Positions 12,873-24,569 of a stretch of 64,000 nucleotides of DNA are shown here, in pieces. The stretch is from contig JAHEWK010000003.1 in NCBI GenBank assembly GCA_020740775.1, positions 2,542,001 through 2,606,000 on the forward strand. The letters run 5' to 3'. The DNA is from Ilyonectria destructans (lineage: Eukaryota; Ascomycota; Sordariomycetes; Hypocreales; Nectriaceae). The notes below the pieces were generated by a model that saw only the letters and a list, made by a program, of their open reading frames with translations, was not told the DNA's origin and searched no databases. Position numbers and translations under genes: made by a program. Position 1 is the stretch's first letter. Every line of letters starts with the position of its first letter.

Positions 12873-13883
12873 CTACGCGGCCTTTTTGGCAAACTCCACC
12901 CGGAGAATGAGATGCTTGAAACCGAATCCGTCCATCTTGGCGGCAGCCTTAACAGCGTCGCCTCGGTCAGCAAAGCTGATAAAGGCGAAGCCCTTGGCCA
13001 TGCCAGTTTCCCGGTCCTTGGCAAGGAATACTCTGGTGACGCGACCGAAGCGCTCGAACATATCCCGCAGCTCTCCCTCCTCGGCCATCTCGGAAACCTA
13101 TTATCTAGAGTTAGTATCGTAGCCAGTGCAGACTCGAGGATATTACTCACGTTTGTGACACGCAGCGTAGCAAAGTCGTCGCGCTCGCCAAACTTGGATC
13201 CGCCCATACGCTCGCCAGCAGCTCCTCCGGGCCCGCCACGCAGGGCGGGGGGAACATAGGAACCCTTCTTGCCAGCAGCAGCACCACCAGCTGAGAAGTC
13301 GTCGCCAACTCCAGCAGCAACGTCGGCGGCACCGCTCTCTCCGACGGGGGCCATGGTGTCCTTGTAGGGACATCTGGCAGTGAAATGCTCTCCGTTACAG
13401 ATACGGCACTTGACTTGCTTGTCCTTCAACTTGTCCTTCATGGCCTTCGAGGCTGAGTCGCCACCGTCCTCCTTGGCATCCTTGCGCCAGTTGACACTGG
13501 GTCGGAAGATGATGTTCTCGGCCACAGAGGTGGTATCGGGGGCAGGGCCGGCAGGGTCCTTGGCGCTGAGGCCGAACTTGGGCCACGATTTTCGGTCGGC
13601 GACTCGGGGGTTCACGGTCTCGGTGTGGGTGATGTATCGAACGCGGCGAGTGGTCTTGACCTTCTGGCCGTCATCGTTGTATTGGTAGGTGATGATCGTC
13701 TTGGTTCCGTCCTTGTTGGAGATGGTCTGGGGGGGAGGGAGCTCAGATGTGGTGGTGGTGGTCTCCTCGATGTCGTCGTCGTCGGCCCAGTCGTGCCTTG
13801 ATGGTGGGGTTAGTCAGAGGGGAGGTCGCATCCGCAGGTCGAGACTGCACTCACTTGGGCTTGTTCGCTGCTGCGGTAGCCAT
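12873..13883 (-). CDS. TIF35: Eukaryotic translation initiation factor 3 subunit G
   Basis: RNA-binding subunit of eIF3, acting in the cytoplasm in scanning and reinitiation. Three exons: 13883-13855, 13796-13151 and 13097-12873, with introns of 58 and 53 bp (the second has a TACTAAC-like branch site). Phases fit exactly and the protein is 299 aa, the usual size. An N-terminal acidic HDWADDDD segment is followed by the eIF3g domain, then a CCHC zinc knuckle (C-x2-C-x4-H-x4-C, in [13 protein letters not shown], about residue 130). A Gly/Ala-rich linker leads to a C-terminal RRM with RNP2-like LRVTNVSE and RNP1-like KGFAFISF. Intron 2 splits the RRM right after strand beta-1. The ATG lies in a good context (ATCATGG). 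Confidence 0.96.
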
Positions 13884-14820
13884 GATGAATCAGCCGTATC
13901 CGAGGTGTTGGTTCAATATCGGTGATGCGTTCTCGTTCGGTCTGGGGGTGTCGTCGCGGCTCAGAGGGGCGTTCCGTCGTGATCGTGGGGTTTCTCGTCG
14001 ATGAATGAATTTAATCACTTTTTCGTGGTGCGGCGGTTGCCATTGGTGGGGCATGAGTCAAGCCACAGGCAGGCTTGGACCAAGCCACGGGTATTATCAC
14101 GTGATGATAAGAGCTAGGCTTGAGATACGCCACAGGATGTGTCCTCGCTATCAACCCAAATTAAGCTCAAGAGGGGCTTAGAGAGAGTGTCTTTGGAATC
14201 ATGCCATTCGGAAGGATCGGTTTAGTTGCTGCGACATTTCCCCGGGTCTCTCGGCACTCAGATACGACAACTTCCTCATATTGGAAACGAATGAGGGTTC
14301 AGAGTTGTGGCGCAGCTCGTCGCAACCAATGCAGTGGCGTCAACTTGACGTCTGAGGCTTTGTCTCGAGTCAACTTGTCTAACATGGCGAAGAGGACTCC
14401 AATTTCGCAAACCGAATGTAAAGAAATCCCTCTGCGCGGTGATTGCTAATCGGAATAAATGAATGTTGGGAGCGCTTTCCTTGGGCCGAAAGGCCACAGG
14501 CCACCTGCCAAGTGGTTTGGCGCCGGGGAACAGGAGAGCCAAGGGTGGCGCAGCGCAGCCCTCACCAATCCCGACCACGTAATGAGAGGCGAGGCCTGTG
14601 GCGCGCAAGGGGGCCATGTGAGACCGCGACGTGAGTTTGGCCCCAGATTCAACTTAGCTTTCTCGTCGTCTTTATCTTCCACTTCTTCCTCTCCTTCCAT
14701 CGAACCAACCGATTTCTGTCCTTTTTTCGCGAATATCTCATCCCTCTAATCCATCTCTTGCTGTCGTGCGCGCTCGAGCAAACCGCCCACATCGATTCAA
14801 TCCACCGAAAACACATCACG
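13884..14820. promoter_or_regulatory. Shared divergent promoter region of eIF3g and the CYSTM gene
   Basis: The two genes are transcribed away from each other over 937 bp. The CYSTM side is a pyrimidine-rich leader (14650-14760) typical of strongly expressed fungal genes. An AGGGG stress-response-like element lies in GCAAGGGGGCC near 14608. No protein-coding frame is supported here. Confidence 0.45.
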
Positions 14821-15168
14821 ATGGCCTACAAACAAGACGAACCTCCGTCCTACGGACACCCTCCCGCCGCCCCGCCCTCTGCATATGGTGGTCAACAAGA
14901 TCCATACCAGGGCCAGCAACAGCAGGGCTACTACCAGCAAGGGCCTCCCCAGATGGGATACCAGCAACAAGGCTACCCTCCTCAACAGCAAGGCTACCCT
15001 CCCCAGCAGGGCGGTTATCCTCCTCAGCAGGGCGGTTATCCTCAGCAAGGCGGTCCTCCCCAAGGATACTACCCTCCTCAGCAGGGTGGCGACTCGAAAT
15101 CCGGCGGCCTCATGACTGGTCTGCTGGCCGGTCTGGCATGCTGCTGCTGTCTGGACTGCCTCTTCTAG
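14821..15168 (+). CDS. Small Pro/Gln/Gly-rich CYSTM-type membrane protein
   Basis: A 115-aa, intron-less protein. The N-terminal part is a run of imperfect [13 protein letters not shown] repeats (about residues 35-85). The C-terminus is the cysteine-rich tail [16 protein letters not shown], characteristic of CYSTM (cysteine-rich transmembrane module) proteins, which are tail-anchored and linked to stress tolerance in fungi and plants. The start at 14821 (ATCACGATGGCC, good context) is preferred over an in-frame ATG-like extension upstream, which would add a non-conserved leader. The gene diverges from eIF3g and converges with the FAD monooxygenase. The family is supported by composition and the tail; the molecular role is unknown. 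Confidence 0.88.
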   Translation: MAYKQDEPPSYGHPPAAPPSAYGGQQDPYQGQQQQGYYQQGPPQMGYQQQGYPPQQQGYPPQQGGYPPQQGGYPQQGGPPQGYYPPQQGGDSKSGGLMTGLLAGLACCCCLDCLF

Positions 15169-15514
15169 ACGCCGAATACATCGAGACCTGAGGATGGTGA
15201 TGAAACCACGTGTAGTTTGTCGGGCTCACCCGGTCGCGGCGTCTCGACTGGATACCGGTGATATATTGCGAGGAGAAAAGGGATTTGAGGGCGATGCGCA
15301 ACATGGCGCATGATTGGACAAGTTTCTGCAGTGGACGTTCGACATGACTTTGGAACTCGTCTGGCGTTAGGGTCTGGCTTTGCTAATATGCGCGTGGACT
15401 AAGCATTGCAACGAACTTCACCTTCCGTTCATTTGTATCAAAGTATTAATATTTACACTTCGACCTCCTATCCTTGCTCCATCCGTACTGTCAAGGCTAT
15501 AACTAAGGCTACCC
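15169..15514. other. Short convergent intergenic region (two 3' UTRs)
   Basis: 346 bp between the stop codons of the CYSTM gene and the FAD monooxygenase. It becomes AT-rich near 15440 and presumably holds both 3' ends. No gene is seen. Confidence 0.5.
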
Positions 15515-16889
15515 TTAAAGACTCGTATAGAATGTGTCGAACTCTGCGTTGACCTTTTCAACACAATCATTGCTGTAAATCATGTTCTGGACGTCAGGGG
15601 ATGTCCACTTGTCCGGCACTGAGCCGCTGGTCTTGTGTTCCTGGAACATCCTGTCTCTCTCTTCCTTGGCCTTGCCTTCGCCTAAATGTAACGTACGCCC
15701 TGATAAAAAGGCCATCTGTACAAGGTTCGAAGTCCACTCCTTGCGAGACATCTCGTATACCTTGAGGCACTTGGCGATTGTCTCTGGTTGGGCGTCTGGA
15801 GCTCGGGAGAGTACCTCGGCGATGGTAGCACCATCCTCGATGGCCATGGCAGCACCTTGGCTTAAGTGAGGTAGGGTTGGGTGGCATGCGTCTCCTGCGA
15901 GGGCAACGCTTCCGTGTGTCCAAGTTGGCAGTGGCAGATACATCCTCAGCCTCCACTCGCAGACCTCTCCCTCTGGGACAAGGTTGAGCATCTTGTGAAC
16001 CAGCGGACAAAAGTTTTCAAAGACCTTCAGCATCTTAGTTTTCGATCCCTTGGTTGTGTACGTGGCTGAGGGGGCAGTCGCAAAATTCTCGTCGGGTTGA
16101 GAGGTCGAAAGGTTGTACAGAGACTTTCCATCGATGGAGTAGGCAATGATGTGACGTTTTTCACCAACCCATCTGACGACTTTATCACTTTCAATCAGGG
16201 CGAGCAAATCTGGGTCATGTGCCATGTCTTCACGCTTGAGCATGATGCGGTAGGCAGCTTGCCCAGTCTCAGCTTCCTCGGAGGTAGCCCCGACTTGTTC
16301 CAGAAGCTTTACCCGAGTCACGCTTTTGATGCCATCGCAGCCCAGGAGAATATCGGCTTCGACCTTGCGAGGCTCAGAACCTCTTTGCAAGACAGTAAAG
16401 GAAACTCGGGGCGAAAACCCCGTAATGTCTTGCAGGGAAGTTGAGAAGTGGAAATTGATGCTGCCCTCCTTCTGGCACGCCTCGTACATGCGGCCGGCCA
16501 AGGAAGATCTGTGCCCACAGCAATGCGAGTATCCGTATTTAGCCTTGATATCCGGCATGTCAACGTGCGCGAGTTCAACGTTGGTAGCGCCCTCTGTCGG
16601 TCGTTAGCTATCTGCAAGTGCAAGGCCGAGGATTCATTGTCATACGCCGGATACTACTCCCTGTAACATGCGTCGCGTCCCTCTCGATTTCCGTCCAACA
16701 ACCTAGCTTGTCCAGGATCCTTCCCATGTTTGGTGCCATCTGGATTCCGGCTCCAACGAATCCGAGGTTGCTGGCCGATTCGTAAACATCGATGTGCTTG
16801 AACCCTTTCTTGGCAAGGGCCAATGCAGTCCCAAGGCCACCCATGCCGGCGCCCATGATGGCAATGTGCAAATCTCGAATATCACCCAT
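15515..16889 (-). CDS. FAD-dependent aromatic-ring monooxygenase (salicylate hydroxylase-like)
   Basis: Class A flavoprotein monooxygenase that would hydroxylate an aromatic or related substrate with NAD(P)H and O2; the substrate is unknown. Two exons: 16889-16655 and 16593-15515. The 61-bp intron (GTATCC...CGACAG, branch GCTAAC) restores the frame, giving 437 aa. Visible are the Rossmann motif GAGMGGLG (about residues 13-20), the motif LLGCDGIKS matching the DG fingerprint, and the GD motif VALAGDACHPTLPHLSQGAA that contacts FAD. The first ATG with family-like sequence, MGDIRDLHIAIMGAG, is at 16889; upstream in-frame Mets belong to the leader. It stands alone, without pathway partners, so a specific catabolic or secondary-metabolite role cannot be inferred. 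Confidence 0.9.
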
Positions 16890-19882
16890 CTTCACTTGAT
16901 TGATTTGGATAATGAAGTGGAAGAAATAACTGGTAAGAAATGAATAGCAGTGGTATAATGACTCAACCAACTTGATGTTTATAGGAGCCCGACTGGGTTC
17001 AATATCTAGCTTGAGGGTGGAGATACATAATGCGGGGATCAATCACGGCTTGCCTGAGAATGGAATTGAGAAGATGGGATGTGGGGAACGAGCCAGTTTG
17101 CCGATGGCGAGGTGTCTAGAAAGATGAGGAGACATCGGTAGGTTTCTCGGAACCGGCAAAGCAATCGGCAATTGAGTGGGCTCGGAGGTAGTCGTCAGCC
17201 TAACCATCGACAGTCGCGAGCTCAGCACAATTGGAATTGAGCGTACCTCATTAAACATAGCTGGAGTGCTTGCACATCCCTTATTGATGTTGAGCAATCC
17301 CCTAATCTCGCTTTCTTTTCATATTACCATGATGCTATTGAGGCCAAGTAGGGATTGCTGAGATAACGAATCGCTATCCTGCCCACGACGTAATACCCTA
17401 GACCCCAAAACGCAACTAGAATGCTGATGCTACGAATGGAAATTCACAGCCACCCAAGATAGGTTATCGAACTTTGAGATAAAACTTCACCTAAAATATT
17501 ATTTTGAATCCCAAATTCCCTTTCCGGAATAGAGTCGTAAATCGGTTGGATGTGACAAGACGATGCGTGCTGGAGTGCTAATCGTATTGATAGTTCGAAT
17601 TATGCTCTCCTCGCTGAAGTAAGAGGTTTGTCTCCACGCAGAGATGTTTTTATTTATTTATTACACTTCTTGAATAATACTATGTGTGAATATTTAATTG
17701 ATGTACCTAGTCTCCTTTCACATCCTAGAATGTCAAGTATCTTCACAGTAATAAGCCCCAACGTCCATCATTCTCGCCATGCATACGCACGGAATAGACT
17801 TCAAGTAACATGTTTCGTTTCGGGTTACCAAGCTAAGCTGGCAAGAATGACAATTAAAGAACCCCGAGTCTTTGTGCCTCATCAATTTTATCTCCCATTA
17901 ATACAATCAAGTACGAGCTCATCATCCGACCTTATTCATCTCAAGTGAGAGAGAGGTAGGTGGATAGGTGGATTCATCTGTCACTTCCAGCCGGGTTGAT
18001 GTTCTGTCGAAGGGATACAATCGCCTATAGGCAAACAAGTCAAGACCAACGCAGCATTGTGGTGTCGGAGATTTAGGTTCGCATTTAGGACGACAACGGG
18101 AGCAGGGACTGTGGCGAGAATATGGGCGCTTGAGAGGAATATGGGCTGTTTGGGGAGTCGTTTTTGCAGTGGCGAGGAAGCCAAAGCCTATGTGGTACTT
18201 AGCTGTCTTCATTGCCAAGCGCGAGGAGGACACTAGGCGCCTTCTTTTGTGAGAGATCGACAAATTGAGAGAATAAATGAAAGCTTGGGAGCTTTGTTAT
18301 TTTACTGCTTTGTTCTAGACTAGGTCCGTCAAGTACCTGGAGATGCTGAGAAGCTATTGAAGGTTCGTGTTCATCTCGTGTCCATGACGGGTGGCTGGTG
18401 GAGGAATGGAGAGTCGAGGTTTTGACGTCAATGAGGATTTAGGCTCGGCGGCCGAGAGAAGGAAACATGCCAGAACGCGCAAACTGGAGATTGTCTAATA
18501 CAGGAACGAACTACACACGAGGCAGGCTATGCAAATGAGGGCGAGCCAAACCACTCTCACAATTATTCCTCATACTGGGACATAATATTAGAGTTCAATG
18601 CATGGAGAGTCATTGAGAGACTCATGATTCGCTTGCTGATCCAGGGTACAGATGAACTGGTTCGCAGAATACAGCTGAAACGATGATTGAAGCGGGGTGA
18701 TGGAGGGGCCCTTGATGCGATCGTTTCCATGGCTCGGCAGCACAGCCCGTGGCACTCTTGTGTTCGCCTGTAATAGGAATGGGATTGGCTGGAGGCGGTG
18801 GCAACGTGCTCTTCGGGGTGCAATCAACGTGGTATTTTTGATGTGGGTTGGAAAATCATACCAAGTGCGGCCGAAAAATCAAGAAAGAGATCTTCAAAGA
18901 ACGACATCATACCCTCTCTTGGAGGGAGGCCGCTTGATTGATCCTTGCCAACGCGTTCCCAATCGGGTGGTTGGCCCGTCATCGGCCAAGGTGCTATTTG
19001 TAGATGACAGCTCAGTGACGCTACGGAGGACACCCTCCACTGTACCACACAAGGCCACGCACAAAGAGTCATACAGGGCACAAAGAAATGATGGATAGCC
19101 GCAGGCGGGATCCATGTCGGAGAGCTTAGAATAAAGAGAGGATCGATCCCGGGCCTCGTCGACAAAGACGGGTCTCGTCTGGGCTCTCGTCAGGGCTCGT
19201 CTGGGCTCGACTGGGTTACGGAAGCGCGCGGTCCAACGTTTCTATTTTGCCTGCCGTGGCGCCAAAGGGCGGCTGGCCAGGAGCCATGACAGCCAACAAA
19301 AGCCAGCGCGGGCCCAGATTCCAGGCAATTCCAGGCACAAGGGCCTGTTTCGAAGCCGGCCGTGGCCAATGAAGCCTCTGATGTCATGGATCCAGCGCGG
19401 CGCCTGCTACAGGGTCCGTTGCCCAGTTTTTGTGGCCTTTGTGGCACAGTGGGGTCCAGGCGGGGGCCAACCTGGCTCAATCGCTGGAATGGGCCTGCAA
19501 TGGGCGCTGGCGAGCCACTCAGCGGCCTGCTTCCGGGCCACTCCGAGGCCGCAGCCGCTGCAGGGGCTCCAAACCATGACGCGACCAAGGATGGCACTCA
19601 AACATGGCGACAATCTCCAGTAATTATAAGCCAAACGGCCGTCGTCTCGCTTCGGGCCTTGTCTAATCATGATTCTGCCGCCCAAACACCTACCTACTGT
19701 ACCTTGAACCTGCGACTAGCTGTGATGGCCGTTTCCTGCCGTCACTGATTCTCTACACCATATTCCACTGTCGATCCTGAGAAGCCCATCCCCTCTTGAG
19801 CTCTGAATCGCCGCCCTTGCCCGCCTAGGGCCCTCCCTCTCCTCCGCGTTTCAACGACCCGACTGGGCCAGAAACCGCAGCG
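16890..19882. other. 3-kb intergenic stretch before the CSC1-type channel gene
   Basis: No supported coding region. Around 17430-17720 the DNA is AT-rich with T/A runs (for example TTTTTATTTATTTATTAC). From about 19190 to 19560 it becomes GC-rich with short CTCGTCTGGG-type direct repeats near 19180-19210. The last 150 bp before 19883 is pyrimidine-rich and is probably the channel gene's leader. Confidence 0.5.
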
Positions 19883-22800
19883 ATGGCTTCAACTGCGTCT
19901 GAGACGTCCGACTCGTCCGAGTCGGTGACCAACACGCTGTCGTCTATAGTCAGCTCCGCTATTCGCTCTGCGGCCTCCTCTACCATCACCGCCTCCGCTT
20001 CCCTCAGTGCCTCCGACTCCCAATCCGACCCCAAAACGCCTACATCGACAACTTCGTCGTCGGCCGCGGCCACCACAACCGCCACCAGCGATGCCGACAG
20101 TAGTCAGGGAATTGGAATCGTCAGCTTCCTTACTGCCTTGGCTGTTGCCATGATCGTGTTTGCGGTCCAGGTTTTGCTCTTCCTCTTTCTTCGGAATAAG
20201 TTGGCTCGAATCTTGTACGTCGATAAGCTCCTGAAAGCTCCTGAAAGCCTCCCCTGACCCCTTCTCTAGTAAACCCAAGACATATCTGGTCCCCGAACGC
20301 GAACGAACCGAGTCTCCGCCGAGAACATTCGTGGGCATGCTGAAGACGCTATGGCTATACAGCGATCGCGAAATCATCAAAAAGTGCGGTCTGGACGCCT
20401 ACTTTTTCCTTCGATACTTGAGGACTCTCTTGGTCATCTTCATCCCCATCTGCGGCATTGTCATGCCCATTTTGATTCCCCTCAACTACGTTGGAGGAAG
20501 GGGTAAACAAGTCGACATCGGATCCGACGTGGCCAGGAATTCTTCCCAACCAACTGGACTAGACACTTTGGCGTGGGGAAACGTTAGCCCTACTCAAACC
20601 GAGCGGTACGATGCTCATTTACTCATGGCCATTCTCGTTGTTATTTGGGTTTGCGGTGTGTTCTTCTTTGAACTCCGAGTCTACATCAAAGTCCGACAAG
20701 ACTACCTCACCAGCGCCGAACATCGACTTCGAGCTTCCGCCACAACCGTCCTCGTCAACTCTATTCCTTCAAAGTGGCTCAGCGAAGAGGGTCTCAGGGG
20801 ACTCTTCGATGTGTTCCCTGGTGGTATCAGAAATATCTGGCTTAACCGGGATCTGTCTAAACTTCTCGAAAAGATCAAGGTCCGGAATAAGGTCCACCTG
20901 CAGCTCGAACAGGCCGAGACAGACCTGATTAAAGCCGCAAAGAAGGCACAACTCAAGAAAAGGAATGCCGAAGAAAAGAAGGAGCGCAAGATGATGAAGC
21001 TTGGTGCCCTTAGCAAGGAAGAAAAGGCTGCTCGTGATGCTCAGGAAGATGAGGAGGCCAAGATGAGAGCTAACAGTGCCGAGGGCACGAATGCTGGAGA
21101 CAACCACGATGTGCCCCATACCGTTGATGCCGGAGTTCGCGAGTCCCGGTACGAAATACTTGAGCACGACAGTGACAACCACCGTGGGAGCGAGGGGAAG
21201 CATTCAAAGGGATTCAAGGTGCCCTTTATTGGCGATCCCCTTGCCAAAGTTGGTCATGGAATCAAGGGGGTCGTTACCAAGGCTGGCAACGGCGTCGAAG
21301 ACACACTGGAGACAACAAATGGATTCATGGGACTTAGCCAGTCAGACGGTCGTGCCCCATCCCGCACTTCCGACCGTTACCGACGCCCCAACACAGCGGA
21401 TGATGGAGGCGAGTTTCCCCGTCCCTCGGCCTCGGATACATTACGCGCCTTAAACACCCACTCTCGAAACGTCTCCACCGACTCCACGAGCGAGATTCGA
21501 CCAAAGGACCCGTACGACCCCATGGCTCGAGGAGGCAATACTGTCCGAGCGCTTACGAATATTGACGAAATGCTCGAAACGGAGGCTCCGAAATGGTGGC
21601 AATTCTGGAAGCCGCCCCCTGGTAGTTATGCTTCCCCCATTCCGCAGGGTGCTGCGACAGCTATACGGAACTCGACCGAGAGCAAACCTCTCTTGCTCAA
21701 GATTAAACATGCCATTCCATTCATGGGACCAGAGGAGGAGGTTCTCGAGTATCCCACAGCTCACAACCCCGACTACGAGGAAGAAAAGGAGGGTCCTGCT
21801 GAGTGGGAGAAGTATCTTAAGAAGAAAGATCGCCCGACTCACCGTCTCCCCTCGTTTGGGGTTTCTTGGCTCCCGGGTCTTCCTCTGATGGGCAAGAAGG
21901 TGGACACCATCTTCTGGTGCCGTGAAGAGTTGGCCCGCCTCAATGTTGAGATTGAAGAGGACCAGAAGTACCCCGAACGATTTCCTTTGATGAACTCGGC
22001 CTTTGTCCAATTCAACCACCAAGTCGCTGCCCACATGGCTTGCCAGAGCGTCATCCACCATGTCCCCAAGCAAATGGCTCCCCGAATGAATGAGATTTCT
22101 CCCAAAGATGTTATCTGGGATAACATGGCCTTTACCTGGTGGCAGGAATGGCTGCGAACTAGCATTGTCACCGCCATCGTTTGCGCAATGATCTTCCTGT
22201 GGGCCATCCCAGTGGCATGGACGGCGGCCCTGAGTCAAATTGATACCCTTATCCAAGAAAATGACTGGCTATCCTTTATCAAAGACAACCCTGTCCTCGA
22301 GACCGCTGCCAAGGCGATTGGTGGTGTCCTGCCAGCCATTGTCCTCGGTCTTTTGCTCTTCCTGATTCCTCACATCCTCGATTTCCTTGCTGGAGTCAAG
22401 GGAGCCAAGACTGGATCCCAAAAGGTCGAATTCGTCCAGCAGTTTTACTTTGCCTTCCTCTTCATCCAGGTCTTCCTCATCGTCTCCATCGCGTCCTTCT
22501 TCGCAGCCTCTTTGGATGCTCTGATCGAGAACATTCAGAAACTGCAGACAGCTCAAGATGTTCTGAACCTCCTCGCGGAAAACCTGCCCAAGGCAGCCAA
22601 CTACTTCTTCTCCTACATGATTCTGCAAGCCATGTCGACGAGTTCTGGTACTCTTCTCCAGATCGGCGCTCTTATCATGTGGTACGTCATTGCTCGGATC
22701 CTCGACAGCACGGCGCGAAACAAGTGGTCCCGCAATACCAAGCTGAATCAAGTACGATGGGGCGCTTTCTTCCCCATCTACACCAATTTTGCTTGTATTG

Positions 22801-23768
22801 CGTTGGTTTACTGCGTTATTGCGCCTCTGATTTCCGTCTTTGCCATCATCACGTTCGGCCTTCTCTGGGTTGCCCAGCGATACGCCATGCTGTACGTGAC
22901 CCGGTTCGAGAACGATACTGGCGGCGTTTTGTACCCCCGGGCTATCAACCAGACCTTTACCGGAATCTACGTCATGGAGCTTTGCATGGCAGGATTGTTC
23001 TTCCTCGTCGACGACGAAAAGGGCAGGAGCGCTTGCACGGTTCACGGCATCATCATGATTGTTGTCCTCCTTTTGACTATCATCTACCAGATCCTGCTTA
23101 ACATGTCGTTTGCACCACTCTTCCGCTTCCTACCGGCAACATTCGAGGATGAAGCGGTGCTCCGCGATGAGGCGTTCCAGCGCGCCCAGGACCGTCGCCT
23201 CGGTCTTCTTGATGACGAAGACTCGTCTGATGACGAGTACGAAAACGGAGGCATCAACAGAGAGAAGGCAAACCAGGTGGATGGCACCCAACCCATTGAG
23301 CTGGAACGGTTTGGTTCGATCCGACGTCCAGTCAAGCAAGTCGGAACATGGGCCAAGGGCGGAGGCAACCAGCTCCGCAAGCTGGCGATGGTCAACAAGA
23401 CCAAGGACAAGAGCAAGAGAGCGTCTCAGTACCGACGCAATCACCGCCAGAAGGATCTAGAGGCCCAGCGCGCCATAGGAGAAGCGCTCTACGGAGGAAT
23501 CCACGACGAAATCGAGGACCTTACACCCGAGGAGCGAGACCTGCTCACCCGCCACGCCTTCCAGCACGAGGCCCTCCGCGCCCGCCGACCAACAGTCTGG
23601 ATCCCTCGCGACGACATTGGCGTGAGCGATGACGAGATTCGTCGCACCCAGAATTACAGCGAGCACGTCTGGATCAGCAACGAGGGCACGGCGCTTGACA
23701 GCAAGGTGCGCGTCGTCTACGGCAAGGCCCCGCCCGACTTCTCAGAGATCGACCTGATCAACCTGTAA
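19883..23768 (+). CDS. CSC1/OSCA-type (DUF221, Rsn1/Phm7-like) membrane channel
   Basis: Belongs to the calcium-permeable stress-gated cation channel (TMEM63/OSCA/CSC1) superfamily, in the plasma membrane or another membrane. Two exons: 19883-20214 and 20270-23768. The 55-bp intron rebuilds RIFKPKTYLVPERERTE, a conserved junction, giving 1276 aa. The order is: Ser/Thr-rich N-terminal stretch (about 1-75), TM1 (SFLTALAVAMIVFAVQVLLF), the conserved KCGLDAYFFLRYLR block, TM2 and TM3, and a very long cytosolic domain. That domain has a charged Lys/Glu coiled coil (about 285-360) and a polar insert, and ends in a segment of the PHM7 cytosolic type (WCREELARLN; FVQFNHQVAAHMACQS). The multi-TM channel core (about 725-1060) and an acidic/basic C-terminal tail follow. 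It is longer than usual because of the cytosolic insert. The Ser-rich lead would face outside in this topology. Confidence 0.93.
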
Positions 23769-24569
23769 ATCAACATTGCACTCTCGACGAAACACAAAAA
23801 CACAATGAGCGCGCAGCATTCCAATTTTTTCTTATTACGTATTATGTTTATTGCGGACTCTTGTCCCTTGGCGCAGCTATCACATGCAGCTTGCGGGCAA
23901 GATGCAGTTGCAATAGGGGGAAGAGAGATTCAGATGGCAATACCCAGAAAGGACAGCATGGTCCTGTGTTGAGAAGGACAAGGGGCGCGGTAGTCCTATA
24001 GATACCAGTTTTCACTAGACTTTATGAATACACACGTTGAATCATTTCAGATTATACTCAATCGTCCCTTTTGGACATGGCTATATTGCGCGAATATGAA
24101 TGCACGTTTGGCAAATCTCTGTCGCGAATCTTAGGGTCCTCCAGAGTATTCTTTCAAGGTCCATCTAGGATCTATCGAGAGCTCATCACAGAAGCATGCT
24201 GGCTGCACATAACACACAAGCGACCCATGAAAGTATGCGTGAAGTAGAATATGATCGGTATGAATATCGTCTCTCGGTCTAATTACCGTAATGTAATGCT
24301 GGCTGTATGGTCAAGTATATCCAAGTCTAACGTGCAACGAAGTGCAGCACCACAAACAAATTAACGCCTCACATGTCCTCCCATCATGCTTCATGACGGC
24401 CGAGGTCTTGTCCCTGCACGTTAAGGTGCTGGTAGACAAACGGCCGTGTACTGGCTTCCCACCATTCTCCTTGCAACGCCGTCCCAATGATTCCGCCTTT
24501 TCTGGGGTTCTCGTGCCCTGCCCTCCTCGAACGCCGTTGAGGTGATGAGAGGGTTCTATATGCGTTCGT
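23769..24569. other. Convergent intergenic region (3' UTRs)
   Basis: About 800 bp between two converging genes. It is AT-richer near 23820-24300. No supported gene or RNA is seen; both 3' UTRs should lie here. Confidence 0.5.

Noticed and set aside
17430..17720. RIP-mutated transposon remnant
   Set aside because: AT-rich, but too short and without repeat structure or transposase-like frames to support it.
22269..23045. 258-codon - strand frame
   Set aside because: Antisense shadow of the CSC1-type channel coding region.
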